DNA of 64,000 nucleotides from Marchantia polymorpha subsp. ruderalis (Eukaryota; Streptophyta; Marchantiopsida; Marchantiales; Marchantiaceae), in assembly GCA_037833965.1 (NCBI GenBank), contig AP031351.1, positions 25,742,501-25,806,500 on the forward strand. Direction: 5' to 3'. The translations under genes and the position numbers were made by a program. The notes beneath the pieces are model-generated. The model did not search any database, was not told where the DNA came from, and worked only from the letters and a program-made list of their open reading frames with translations. Below, in pieces: positions 1-10,194 of this stretch. Within the stretch, counting starts at the first letter, position 1; each line of letters begins with the position of its first letter.

Positions 1-91
1 CTAGCTAGTCTTAGCTATGCCTTGGCTAATCATCCTTATTCCCTTGATCACTTCTTAGACTTAGTACATATGTGCAACACCCGGTCTTACA
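1..91 (-). repeat. 3' LTR fragment of element A
   Basis: These bases repeat 6999-7089 with a single mismatch (TTCTTAGAC against TTCTAAGAC). On the minus strand this is the start of the LTR, which begins TGTAAGACCGGG. The rest of the 3' LTR lies outside the window. A purine-rich run (minus-strand GGTCCGGGGGTAAA) directly precedes it and is the likely plus-strand primer. Confidence 0.92.
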
Positions 92-114
92 TTTACCCCC
101 GGACCAAGATTTCA

Positions 115-1011
115 CTACGCCCTCGGAGTGAAAGAATCTGATCTTCGATGGAATAACTTCAACTTGTCGTGGTTGACTCGATCGAAGTGACGTCCTCCTA
201 ACTCCTTGATGTCATAAGTGAAATTTCCCCACACCTTCTCAACTATGAAAGGTCCAAAATACTTAGGGAGAAACTTTTTCCTAGCTCTCTTGTATCTAAT
301 TGCATCAAAGAGCATCACCCAATCACCTTCCTTGAACGGCTTCAAGTTCTGGTTTACACTTCGTTTGTTGTGATACTTCTTCTGCAACTGTTGAGCCCGC
401 TCCACTCGTACCATGGCTAGTGCTCGAGCTTCCTCTAACTCCATCAATTGTTGTTGGCGAGACTTGATGGCTTCTGCTCCATTTGATTTCTTCAACCTTT
501 GCTGGATTGTTGTGAATGTTGTCAAGTCAAACTGTATGGGAAGTTTTGACTCAACTCCATACACCATCCGAAAAGGTGAGTATCCGGTAGATGTCTTCCA
601 TGTTGTGCGATACTCCCATAAGATAGCATGGAGCCTCTTGTCCCAATTGTGTTTACTCCCGTCCATGTCTGCATCCTTGGCCAACATCATACACAAAGTG
701 TAGTTGGTCCGCTCCGCCAACCCGTTAGCGTTAGGTTTGTAGGAAGTGGTCACTCGAGCCTTGATGGAGAAGTGCTCCAACATGGCTTGAATCATACTTC
801 CCACAAATTCTCCTCCTCTATCTGATACTAACTCCAATGGACAACCAAATCGAGTAATGATTCTCTCATATAAAAATCTACCAACCTCCTTCTCATTAGT
901 AGATTTAAGTGGTCTTGCCTCTACCCACTTCGTAAGATAATCTGTAGCTATCACAATGCACTTATTCCCTCGAGGAGTAAGATTCAAAGGACCTACAAAT
1001 CTATTCCCCAC
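115..1011 (-). pseudogene. Element A integrase catalytic core and C-terminus (frame-shifted from upstream pol)
   Basis: Integrase inserts the cDNA into the host chromosome. The second and third catalytic residues are visible as D64 (in SDRGGEF) and E100 (in GLAERTN), with 35 residues between them, the canonical DDE spacing. The first catalytic Asp lies in the previous frame (KWGID), just before a one-base deletion in a T run near position 1000 that separates the two frames. The C-terminal part has the basic GPY/F-type module (DWVMLFDAIRY, KYFGPFIVEKVW) and ends soon after, with no chromodomain or PHD finger. The annotated Met is only the first ATG after the frameshift and not a biological start. 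Confidence 0.88.
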
Positions 1012-2024
1012 TTTTCAAAAGGACCTAACACTGGGTTAGAAATCATAGGAGGGGTTTTCATTTTCATGGACTTTTTAGCAAAAGCTTGACACACATCACA
1101 ACTTTTGCAATATTCCACACAATGCTTAAAAATACCCTTCCAATGATAACCAGCATCAAGAATTTTGAAGGCAGTTACCTTCCCCGCAAAATGTCCTCCA
1201 CATACTGCCCCATCATGAAACTCCTTCATGAGTTGTAGTGCCTCTCCTCTCCCAACCGCCCTTCGTAGAAGTCCGTCAGCTCCTTGATGAAAAAGTACCT
1301 TCTCCATGATCATATAAGGTTGACATCTCTTCACTAATGCATTTTTCTCCCTTTGATGCATTCCTTGAGGAAACTCTCCTCTAGAGATGAAATCCCAAAT
1401 TTCCTTGTACTCCTCCGGTACTGTTGTCACCGTGTCCATGACTAGCAAGTCCTCATCCGGAAAGGTGTCATCTACTGAGTGATCTCCTCCATCATCATAT
1501 GCTCTCGACATCAAATCCGCATTAGCATGCTTCTTTCCAGGTCTATCCTCAATGGTATAATCAAACTCTGCTAGTAGTAGCTTCCATCTAGCTATCCTCC
1601 CTTCAGCATTAGGCTTGTTGAAAATGTATTTCAAAGCCTTATGATCAGTCACTATAGTGAATCTCCCACCCAACAAATAATGTCGAAACTTCTTAAGTGA
1701 GAAGATTACAGCTAAGGCCTCTCTCTCTGTCACTATGTAGTTCTTCTCCGCTTGAACCATTTGTCTACTAGCATAGGCAATTGGATGATCATGCTTTTCA
1801 TCATCTAATTGACTCAAGGTGCATCCTACAGCAATATTTGATGCATCTGTGTAGAGAATGAAAGGTTTACCCCAATCCGGTTTCGCCAAAATTGGAGCCG
1901 TCACCAACGCCTTCTTGAGAACTTCGAACGCCGTCTTTGCAGCTTCATCCTTGAAAATGAGTTCGTACTCCACTCCCTTCTTCATGTAATTCGTCAAGGC
2001 ATGAGCTTTGTTGGAGAAGGACAA
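993..2024 (-). pseudogene. Element A RNase H and integrase zinc-binding (H2C2) domain
   Basis: This is the middle of pol. It starts with the RT thumb/connection and then the RNase H domain, whose acidic residues are recognisable in YTDAS, TEREAL and VTDHKAL. The C-terminal third holds the integrase HHCC zinc domain (H-x7-H in HDGAVCGGHF, then CKSC/CDVC) and the first catalytic Asp (KWGID). It is in frame with the gag-RT frame upstream and is separated only by a TGA at about 2034-2036. At that codon the RT family normally has Arg (GYYRRF), so CGA to TGA, a CpG transition, is the likely cause. The frame ends at the one-base deletion described for the integrase. Confidence 0.88.
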
Positions 2025-2033
2025 GATGAACCG

Positions 2034-4892
2034 TCAATAGTACCCCACCATACCAAGGAATTGCCTCAACTTGGTTAAAGTCGCCGGAAAAGTTAACTCC
2101 ATGATCCGTGTCACCTTCTCTGGATCCACCGCTATACCATTCTTGGAGATGATATGCCCCAACAATAGGCCTTCCTCACATCCAAAAATGCATTTTTCTA
2201 GATTGAGTGAAGCCTTAGCTTCCTCCAGCCGTTGAAGTATTTTGATCAAATGATCAAAATGATCCGCTTTCCTCCCGTAAACACAAAAATCATCTATGAA
2301 ATCCCTTACAAACTTTCCAATGAAAGGTTCAAACACTCTATTCATGAACCTTTGAAAAGTGGCAGGAGCATTACATAGACCAAACGGCATCACTCTAAAA
2401 GCGAAGGTTCCCCATGGAGTGGTAAAAGTTGTTTTGAGTTGGTCTTCTAAGGCAATTTGGATTTGGTTATAGCCACTATAACCATCTCCAAAACTATACC
2501 ACTCATGGCCAGCAATCTCCTCTAGAATCTCATCTATGAAAGGCAAGGGATAGTAGTCTTTCTTTGTGACAGCATTCAACTTTTTGTAATCTACGCACAC
2601 TCGTAGCTTACCATTCTTCTCTTTCACTATCACAATTGGAGACACCCATTCAGAATTTTCTACTTCGTAAATGAAGCCAGCCTCCTTGAGCTTGTCGATC
2701 TCCTCCTTCACCACAAGAGCCGTAGGTGGATTTATTCGGCGTTGCTTTTGCCGAATAGGACGAGTTTTCTCCTCCAACTCGATGCGATGAGTCTCCAACG
2801 TCACATGCTTAAGATCCTTGTAACTAAAGGCAAAAACATGAATATATTTGCGAAATATATCCAGAAACTTTGCCTTTTCCTCCTTGGTAACCTTGGGGAC
2901 AAACCTGAGAGTGGACAGTCGTCGACACACCTCCTCTTCGGTCATCTCCACTTTGTCAGGATCTTTCTTCACTCCAGGCCTAGGCAACAACTCCATGGCA
3001 GCAATGACTTGTACTTGAACATTATCATCAGAAGAGTACTCCGATGATGTTTCTTGATCGGAAGTTGAGATGTCTGTGTCAACTTCTGAAAAGCTACCAC
3101 TCTCTTCACTCTCAGATTCCCAATACTCGTCAGTTGGTCTATCTGAGTCAGTGGTGGATTCCCCTCCTCTCGTCAAAGGAACCTTAACTCGATGGTTCTT
3201 TGGACCTATCCTCAAATAGCCCTTGTGCCATCGGTCCGTAGTCCTTACCGCCCTCAACCAAGGACGTCCCAACAGCAAGTCGTAGCTAGCTTCCTTGAGA
3301 ATTTGGAAGGAAAGCAAAGTTTGCACTCCCCTCACACTAACCACAACTTTGTCTACCACCCCCAGTGGTCTTACCTTCTGTTTGTTGGCCATACCAACAA
3401 TTATGCTAGAAGGTCTAGAAGGTTGCATACCCAACTTCTGCATCAACCTCTCAGACATGGCATTCACAGCCGATCCACCATCAACCAACACATCTGATAC
3501 ATCATGTCCATTGATCCTCACTTCGATCTTTGAAGCATGTGTACATACCTCCGAAGCAGCCGCATCCACCACACCAACTCCCACATTGGTCATGTGAGCC
3601 TTCCCTTTAGATTTCCGCTTCTTGGTCCTTGTGGAGTTAAGACCTCCTCTTAACTCCTTCCGAATGGCTGGATTCAAGGCAATCAGCTGACCAACTGTTA
3701 TATTGGCCTTCTGATTTCCTACATCCTCCACCACGTCATACTTAGCTTGAGAAGATGAAATGGAAAAGTCATCCATGCCCAACTTCTTCCTTGGTACTCT
3801 TGGTTGACTCACTCCACTTGACCGTGTACTTCGACTTGGCGTGTCCTCCATGAAAATCGACTCGTCCGCAAATCGGGCACGCTTCTTCTCATGAGCAAGG
3901 ATATCCACTTTCGATTTCGAGCTCTCCCCTTTCTCAAAAGTGCATTGATGAGGGAATACATCAATGGATGCTACTCCCTTATCCTTGGCTTGTTGTGTGG
4001 CCGGTGCATTGTTGTTGTGCCGAACTCCATCATGTTGTCGAGGGTTAGGACAATTCCTCTGAAAATGAGGACCTCCACAAGAAAAGCAAGAAACCGCAAA
4101 GTTTCCTGAAGGTGGATTTCCTCTTGGAGGATAATTTCCATAACCCCTAGAGCCTCCTCCTACGTTCTGATTCCTCTTCTCCCACAACTGTACTACATTG
4201 ATCTTGAGGTCTGCTAGAGTCTCCGTGATAGATTTCAACTCATTTTGAAAATCCACACTAGGATTCGCTATCGTGGATGAAGTAGAAGGGTTTGAAACAA
4301 TGGACCTTCCTACAACCGGTGGAGCTACTTCTCTAGCCACCAAGCTAGAATCATCATCTTCTAAGCTCTCCTCCATTCTAATAGCAATTCGAATGGCTTC
4401 AGCCTTAGAAAAGGGCTTCTCGTATCTCACCTTACTTCGAATCTCAGGTCTCAAACCTCCAACGAAGTTCTTCATGAGCATCGCCCTTATCCCCACCATT
4501 GTAGCATCCACTTCATCTCCGCCCTTCCTCAACACCACGTGGAATCTAGATTCCAACTTCTCGGTTCTCTCCACATAGGTCCTCACCTTCTCGTTCTCTC
4601 CTTGTTTCAAGAAGGTGACCTCACACATCAACTTTTCATAACTTTCACTGGGTAGAAAATTTTCGATCAGGTTCTCCGTTAATGTCTCCCACGTGTCGTC
4701 CTCTGAATGCTCCCTCTTGTTCTCCTTGTACCACTTGAGAGCAGAATCTTCCAAGAAATCCGGCAAAAGCATAGCCCACTCGTCCTTCTTCCTCTCATTG
4801 TTTCCTATGCAAGCCCTCTTGAAGTCCCTAACAAAAGCTTCTACATCCTCATTCTCCCTCCCATAAAATACCGGAAGCTTCCCCATTTCCAA
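2034..4892 (-). pseudogene. Element A gag-protease-reverse transcriptase polyprotein
   Basis: The frame has 952 codons. Residues about 1-240 form the retrotransposon gag domain (LKWYKENK region). A CCHC zinc knuckle, CFSCGGPHFQRNC, is at about 268-280 and binds packaged RNA. The aspartic protease active site at about 468 reads VLVDGGSAVNAM, so the usual D-S/T-G is DGG. The RT spans about 720-952 with VCVDYKKLN, PFGLCNAPATFQRFM and the catalytic box FIDDF at about 866, a variant of YxDD; the usual LDL-SGY motif is FGDGYSGY. It stops at a TGA in the GYY-RF motif and resumes in frame in the next entry. ATG 4892 is followed by a plausible gag N-terminus (KLPVFYGRENEDVEAFV). Gag and pol share one frame, as in many plant Ty3/gypsy elements. 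Confidence 0.92.
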
Positions 4893-5106
4893 CTAATTTT
4901 TTTTTTTTTTTTTTCTCTTGGAAATTTATATGGGGCTTCCTAATACAATATAAACAACACTAACTCCATCCTTGAGTAATTCATCAAAGGAAACACAAAA
5001 GGAATTGGTTGTTCCAAGATAGCCAAAGCTCTCTCCTCTCCTAGGCATACGATGAGTCTTACCCTCATCATCATCTTCTCCATCATTCGAATGATGATCT
5101 CCATCT
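4893..5106. other. Element A spacer between accessory frame and gag
   Basis: The spacer is about 210 bp and includes a T-run (plus strand) at about 4896-4914, just upstream of the gag ATG. No coding signal is seen. The run would be a poly(A) stretch in the element RNA. Confidence 0.6.
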
Positions 5107-5550
5107 TCAGTTGGAGCTTGAACCCGCTGAGGTCACTTTCTCTGTTTCAGCACTTAGCTTGCCGTCAAACCCTTCCAGAAGTGATTCCAGAAGTGCCTTC
5201 ACTCCGCTGCATTCGTGTCCCGCTGGTAGCCCAATCACTCCGCAATTGTCACAGAAGGTCGCGCTTTGGGATTCATGTGGCGATGATGGTCCCAAGTGAA
5301 GTTTCAAATCTCCCAAGTTCCTCTTGCTCCTCAATCTTCTATCTTTGTTCCGCAGGGAACAATTGACAACCTTATGGCCCTCCTCTCCACAATAAAAACA
5401 AGTTTCACGTTTGACTCTTGGAGATTGACTCACTACTCTTTCTTCAAACTCCACCTTGAATTCTCTTGTATTGGAGTCTAAAGACACTATAACATCCAAG
5501 CCTTGAGGTACTTTGGATAACCTAACCTTCCAACCTTCTTGTTCACTCAT
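5107..5550 (-). CDS. Element A accessory small CCHC zinc-knuckle protein upstream of gag
   Basis: An intact 147-codon frame sits between the leader and gag, in the sense orientation of the element. It contains a CCHC knuckle, CFYCGEEGHKVVNC, at about residues 52-65 and a second, irregular cysteine cluster (CDNCGVIGLPAGHEC) near 101-115. The rest is charged and Ser-rich. Zinc knuckles of this type bind nucleic acid in gag nucleocapsids. Here the knuckle is on a separate frame before gag, which already has its own. It is not the usual organisation of Ty3/gypsy, although some lineages (Ogre/Tat) do carry an extra ORF before gag. Function is unknown; RNA binding is inferred. Confidence 0.6.
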   Translation of the reverse strand: MSEQEGWKVRLSKVPQGLDVIVSLDSNTREFKVEFEERVVSQSPRVKRETCFYCGEEGHKVVNCSLRNKDRRLRSKRNLGDLKLHLGPSSPHESQSATFCDNCGVIGLPAGHECSGVKALLESLLEGFDGKLSAETEKVTSAGSSSN

Positions 5551-6019
5551 TTTCCCATAAGGTAGAAACCATTCAAAAGACCTCTCCCAGAAACGCTATC
5601 TACTTGACAAAAACTGTGAATAAAGAAATCAAAAACTTTTGCTTTGTTATCTTGCTTTTGTACCCCCTCAACTTCAAATCAACATAACTTCGTCTCTAGA
5701 CGTGATCTCTCAGTGAAATTTTCACTCAAACGTAGCTTATCTTCCAATACACACTCGTACGAAGTTTCAAAGCCTAACTCAAAATACAGAAAAAGTAATC
5801 AACTCTGTACAAACTTTCCAGAGAGCAGACTTTTGATACCCGTGAAAACCCACTTAACTTCTAATTCTCATATCTTTTCTGTTAACACATGATCTGGACC
5901 TGGAACAAAAACGTAAATGTTCTCTATCTTCCACTCTAAAATCAATAAAAACTTTGAAAGAATACCTTCAAAAATACTTTTTCGGTGTCTAAGATCACTT
6001 TTCTCTCAAAAAGACATGT

Positions 6020-6190
6020 TTACGTGAACAAAACATACAAAATCACTTCTAGGCTATCATATGAGACTATGGGATACACAAAAGGAATTTCGCTCTCAAG
6101 CACACTCTCCGCTCTTTCATTCCCCAATGTTAACACCAAGTGATCCCTCATGGATACTTTCTCTCGAGCTAGAAATCGAATCCTAAACAT
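6020..6190 (-). CDS. Element A leader micro-ORF, related to two micro-ORFs in element B
   Basis: This small frame lies directly after the primer site. The open frame extends to 6235, but that would translate the primer site, so Met 6190 (MFRIRFLARE) is the likelier start, giving 56 residues. The C-terminal half has a pattern shared with the two leader frames of element B: a basic stretch and LV, then a Gly, then V-x-ES-x-x-P-F/L, then P-I-V, and an aliphatic end (ILYVLF). Element A and element B are otherwise quite different elements. The shared pattern suggests a real small peptide. Its function is unknown. Confidence 0.5.
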   Translation of the reverse strand: MFRIRFLAREKVSMRDHLVLTLGNERAESVLESEIPFVYPIVSYDSLEVILYVLFT

Positions 6191-6208
6191 TCCGCCTTCT
6201 AGATTGAG

Positions 6209-6226
6209 GTCCCGGCAACGGAACCA
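6209..6226 (-). promoter_or_regulatory. Element A primer-binding site (tRNA-Glu type)
   Basis: On the minus strand this reads TGGTTCCGTTGCCGGGAC. It is complementary to the 3' end of plant tRNA-Glu (…CCCGGCAACGGAACCA), which I know from the tRNA sequence and have not searched. It lies 4 bp from the LTR end. Confidence 0.8.
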
Positions 6227-6230
6227 AAAA

Positions 6231-7089
6231 TGCAACCTCCGGGCTGACTCTCACCCAGGTTTACCTCTGATGGCTTTGTGGTAGCGCATCATGGTTCTAG
6301 AAGACTAGGATTCATACTCTCACTCATGTCCCAAACATCTTCTCTCACAAACTCTCATGTATCACTCCAACTCACACACAAACTCTCCTCACGTCACCCT
6401 CTTCACATAAACGCAAACACACGTCGATACTCCAAGATACTCAAAAACTTCACTCCTTCATTACTGAAACAAGTACTCACACATGACTCTCCAAACTTGC
6501 TTGAGAGGTGCTACTCTACCTCTCTATTTATACTACTTGAGAAGTTACCATAGTAACATGTGGTAATTTCTCCTAACTTACTTTTACCTAGGTAAGTTTG
6601 ACTAACCTTCTCTACGTGGCAACATGCCATTGGCCTACCTAAACCTTCTAGAAGCTTCCGGAATCCAAGGTTGAGGTGGCGACATGCGATTGGAAGCTTT
6701 TAAAATTCTACAAGCTTCCTAGCCACTAAGTCAACATTAGACTTAGTCTAGCCAATCATCTTTCATACATTTAGTCAAACCAATCAAATCCAAGCTTCTA
6801 GTCAAATATCTAATCCCTTGGAATCTAGAACTTTTGTATAAGACAAAATAAAAGTGCTCACTCCCTGTAAAAGACAAAATAGAAGTGCTCACTCCATTCT
6901 TCTAGAACTCCGCTAATTATTCCGCCAACTATAAACATTGTAGCTAAACTTAGTCATGACTAGATAAACTTAGTTATAACTAACTAGTTTAGTCATAACT
7001 AGCTAGTCTTAGCTATGCCTTGGCTAATCATCCTTATTCCCTTGATCACTTCTAAGACTTAGTACATATGTGCAACACCCGGTCTTACA
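6231..7089 (-). repeat. 5' LTR of element A (859 bp)
   Basis: On the minus strand the LTR begins TGTAAGACC at 7089 and ends GGTTGCA at 6231, next to the primer site. A TATA box (TATAAATA on the minus strand, 6525-6532) marks the likely promoter. The U3 part carries a short imperfect tandem duplication (AAGACAAAATA-AAGTGCTCACTCC, about 6840-6897) and several TAGTTATAACTA-like runs near 6940-7000, typical of promoter-proximal LTR repeats. The right edge joins element E at 7090. Confidence 0.88.
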
Positions 7090-7476
7090 GCACAGTGCAG
7101 CGTAACACACACACACACACACCTGAAACTACAGAAACACAACCCAGAGATCCGTTAGGACCTCTACTCAAGATTTCAGAAGGAAGGTCTCTCAAGAGTA
7201 CACTCAGCGAAGCTGCGGGTAGTGACTCCCAACTCCGGCTTTTACAACACTTCCACTAGCTTGCTGCTAGCGTAGGAAACCCGGTTTGGACTGCCTACTT
7301 CGGATCGAAGTCACTCATACGCAGTGAACAACACTCTCAACTCACAAAACGCGCAGAGAACACAGGTCCGCACTGAAGGACTCACTGAGAAACATTCCAG
7401 TAACACACCATAACAGTCTATTGAAGAGTTTGAATTCTCAGGCACTTGTCATTCCCAGAAATACTAAAGGGGTTAC
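7090..7476 (-). mobile_element. Element E, 3' region (left remnant between A and B)
   Basis: This segment is the reverse complement of about 13790-14160 in element C, including the (CA)n/(TG)n tract and the ACTGTGC motif. It is therefore the 3' region of a minus-oriented member of the C/D family. It is bounded by A on the left and by the TSD GTTAC (7472-7476) of B on the right. It continues after B at 18939. Confidence 0.85.
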
Positions 7477-7896
7477 TGTAACCATCTTTAGTTAGTTAGA
7501 ACTAAAGTAGAGGTTACTCTGAATATGGATGTAGATACTTTAGTGTGCACTAGTCATAGCTGCCACATCAGCGATCCGCGCACTTGGTAGGTACAGAGTG
7601 GATGTGTTAGTTGACAGTGCCACGTCAGCAATCCGTGTGCATGTAGGTAAGGATTGAGTGTGTTAGTTAGTGTGTTAGTTGGGTGCGCCACGTCAGCGAT
7701 CCGTGTGCTTGTTAGGGTTATCCGCCACGTCATCCATCCACTAGGAGTGGGATGGATGGTGGGGATTAGATCTTATCACCTTGTACTTGTTGGTGAGAGC
7801 TATATAAGGGAGAGGAGAACCATTGTTGGTATCTCTCATCTTCAGAGTTTACGTTTCTATCTTCGAGTGAACTTCTCTCTAAACCCTAGTGTTACA
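7477..7896 (+). repeat. 5' LTR of element B
   Basis: It runs TGTAACCATC…GTGTTACA, with a TATA box TATATAAG at 7801-7808. It contains a repeated motif CCAC(A/G)TCAGC(A/G)ATCCG at about 7563, 7619 and 7688, three copies in U3 that could be enhancer units. The open frame that crosses it is not coding. Confidence 0.93.
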
Positions 7897-7897
7897 A

Positions 7898-7909
7898 TGG
7901 TATCAGAGC
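7898..7909 (+). promoter_or_regulatory. Element B primer-binding site (initiator tRNA-Met)
   Basis: TGGTATCAGAGC is the standard plant iMet primer site. It starts one base after the LTR. Confidence 0.93.
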
Positions 7910-8060
7910 GACCTTGCTCTTTCCTTGAGTGTGGATTACCCCTCATGGAATAGCAAGTGAGTGATGATGGAGTGTAGTCTTGAGAGTGTATAGAGGCTGG
8001 CAGAGGTCATTCATCTGCATGTAGAGAGAGGTGGAAAGGGGAAATTGTGTTTTTTCAGAT

Positions 8061-8279
8061 ATGGACGGGATTGACAGAAATCCAGTACCGCACTGGCCAA
8101 TTCCTAACCTATTCGATATTCACCTTCGTTGCATGGAGAAACATCATTTTCGGATGTACCTTGTGGCTTGTTGGGGTGCAGATTTTATGACTAGAGTGAT
8201 GGAGTCAAGAGTGCCACTGATTCTTCCAATAGTTACTTATGGAGAGACTTGGGATTGTACTATATACATTCTATACTGA
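8061..8279 (+). CDS. Element B leader micro-ORF 1
   Basis: A 72-codon frame starting MDGIDRNPVPHW lies between the primer site and gag. An upstream in-frame ATG exists at 8031, but the MD start matches the start of micro-ORF 2. The end has the pattern V-M-ES-x-V-P-L-x-x-P-I-V-T-Y and finishes IYILY. It resembles micro-ORF 2 immediately downstream and the leader frame of element A. No known domain; function unknown. Confidence 0.5.
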   Translation: MDGIDRNPVPHWPIPNLFDIHLRCMEKHHFRMYLVACWGADFMTRVMESRVPLILPIVTYGETWDCTIYILY

Positions 8280-8286
8280 TTGTTTC

Positions 8287-8493
8287 ATGGATTTGAATCG
8301 CGAGCCACCTGTCCCGGTTCGATTCAGCACTTATGTAGAGATTAGAACAGTATATAGACAGAAGAGGATATGGAGAGATTTTCTTGTGAGGAATTATGGA
8401 GAGGAGTACTATAGAGCTGTGATAGAGTCACCTGCACCTTTTGTGACTCCTTTGTTGAGAGGTCACATAGTGATTATACTCACTTTGTATTAG
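8287..8493 (+). CDS. Element B leader micro-ORF 2
   Basis: A 68-codon frame starting MDLNREPPVPVRF and ending IILTLY. It is paralogous in pattern to micro-ORF 1: MD start, P-V-P, a basic stretch, LV-x-x-x-G, V-I-ES-x-x-P-F. It ends 17 bp before the gag ATG at 8511, which suggests a polycistronic or reinitiating leader. Function is unknown. Confidence 0.5.
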   Translation: MDLNREPPVPVRFSTYVEIRTVYRQKRIWRDFLVRNYGEEYYRAVIESPAPFVTPLLRGHIVIILTLY

Positions 8494-8510
8494 AGGGATT
8501 GTGAGAAAGC

Positions 8511-8950
8511 ATGGGAACATCAATTGATATGGGTGAGGTTCTTAATGCAATCATGGCGGAGATGAAGGAGTTGAGAAAAGCAATAGTAGATGGGCATACC
8601 AAGCAGCAAGCCATGGAAGATAAAATCTTCGCATTAGAGATTGAGAAAGTAGAGAGAGAGAGAGTTGGAGAGATGGAAGTTGAACCTCAAGTTCAAGCTT
8701 CCCAAGTTCAGCCAGAACCAACTCCCATTGATGCAGCAGAGGCAAATAGGAGACGTCTTCAAGAGATTGAAGATCAAGCAAATCTTTTGCTTCGAATGGG
8801 AAAATCCTGTAAGGTGGAAGCTTACAAAGGGAGTAGAGCAATGGGAGTGTTAGAGGGATGGATTATGAGGATGAATATTCATTTATCCCATTTTCATGTT
8901 TCTGATTATATTGCAGGAATGTTTATGAGATCTTATCTTACGGATAAGGC
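8511..8950 (+). pseudogene. Element B gag, N-terminal part (cut by element C)
   Basis: The frame starts MGTSIDMGEVLNAIM. It has a heptad-like charged N-terminal helix (residues about 1-60), a Pro/Gln linker and the beginning of the gag capsid fold (MRMNIHLSHFHVSDY). It is interrupted at 8951 by the terminus of element C. The same frame resumes at about 14350 after the TSD, so this is one gene split by an insertion. Confidence 0.85.
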
Positions 8951-10194
8951 TGTGGTACCCCACTTTTGGCAATTTTGAGGAAATTAAAACATTTTTGGAA
9001 AACTGTACCCTGGCAGCATTGTAAATAGCCTTCGGTACATCAAAACGGAGTGAATCCGGAAGATCGCGGGGATTCTCGAGGGATCTTGTAGAATCTGGGA
9101 TTTGGGGTGCAGCAGTAAGGACAGGCACCACCCTCCCTGCGAGCTCTGCAGTTAGGACCCCTACGACGCAAGGCGCAAAACCCACCTTCGGAGGTTGCGT
9201 CCGCGGCTGTAGGGAAACCCTCCATAATTAGTTCAACCCTCGGGCGCCTTGACCAAGTTAGGGTCCCGCTGGAAAGAGCTCGACGCACTGATTCCAACGA
9301 GTCCAAGAACGCTTGGAACGGATGAGGACTTAGGGAGTTATCACTATTGGAAGAAATGGAGGCGGTCGCCTACGGCGGAAAGAGTTCGCCACCGGCGCGA
9401 ATTCCGCCTACGCGGAAGGGGGAATCAAGTTTTGTCCTATGCGCGGACGAAGGCGTTCGCCTGTGCACAGGCGAAGTAGGGTTAGGGGAGGCGCGAAGTC
9501 CGCCTACGCACAGGCGCTCGCCTGTGCACAGGCGCTTCGGCGTCGGCGGAAAATCCGCCTTGGGCCCTAGAAATGCGCCTTGTGAGGTAGAAAGTGTACG
9601 GCGCCTTCCGCGCCAGCGCAGCGCCGCATACGGCGGAAGAGCCGCCAGAGTAATCAACTCGGTACGGACCATGCGGACGGGACGGGTGGATGCGCTCTTG
9701 GACGGACGGAGTTGCGGCGGCGGAAGCGCCGACGAAGAGACAAGGAACGGACAGACTGGACGGAGACGGCTGACCACGGTCAACGCCTTCCGCGCCAGCG
9801 CGACGCCGCGTACGGAATTCGCCTGCGCACAGGCGAACGCCTGTGCACAAGAGGATGAAGTTCCGTGCCGGCGGAGCATCCGCCGAGGCTCCTGCCTTCG
9901 CACAGGCAGGAGTTGAACTTTTGTCCGACATGCGGACACACGCGTCAGGGCAGAGGGGGATTGGCCGAGGGGCGGTACGAACAAGTGTACCGCGCAAGGC
10001 GGAAAACTCGCCTTCGGCGCTACGCCCCCATGTCCGCGGGGTAATACGCTCGCGGAGTTCAAATCCGCCAATTCGAGCGTGAGAGTTTAATCGACGACGG
10101 CGGAGCGTGAAGCCGCGCGTGAGAGCGAAGACCGTTCCAGCGTACAGCCGGCGCGGCCATCAAGTGAGACGTTCTTCACGAGCAAGAGCCGATC
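8951..10194 (+). other. Element C 5' region with palindromic modules
   Basis: This non-coding region carries one copy of the unit that is tandemly amplified in E and F (about 9235-9350). It also has many imperfect palindromes of the form CGCCTGTGCACAGGCG (9458-9473, 9519-9534 and variants near 9820-9850) and GCCTTCGGC/CGCCGAAGG modules. Open frames here on both strands are long only because the DNA is GC-rich; I do not call them genes. Confidence 0.7.

Larger units (their letters stand above)
1..7089 (-). mobile_element. Element A: Ty3/gypsy LTR retrotransposon, 3' LTR truncated by window edge
   Basis: The element reads right to left: 5' LTR (6231-7089), tRNA-Glu-type primer site (6209-6226), leader with two small frames, gag-protease-RT, RNase H-integrase, polypurine tract (about 92-108) and the last 91 bp of the 3' LTR. 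The 91 bp visible in both LTRs differ at one base. The coding part has one in-frame TGA and one single-base deletion, so this copy is dead but recent. No chromodomain follows the integrase. To the right it abuts sequence of element E (7090 onward), which shows it inserted into E. The left TSD is off the window. The domain order RT-RNase H-integrase places it in Ty3/gypsy rather than Ty1/copia. Confidence 0.93.

Noticed and set aside
7654-7953. Open frame of 99 codons across element B's 5' LTR (and its copy at 18696-18968)
   Set aside because: It crosses the U3, TATA box, LTR end and primer site; its conservation is that of the LTR.
9458-9534. Palindromic modules as a CRISPR array
   Set aside because: Units are irregularly spaced, self-complementary, imperfect and partly within a coding frame, in a plant nuclear context.
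9347-10071. Long open frames on both strands in the 5' region of element C
   Set aside because: The DNA is GC-rich and made of palindromic modules, which leaves all frames open. No frame is conserved as protein in element D.
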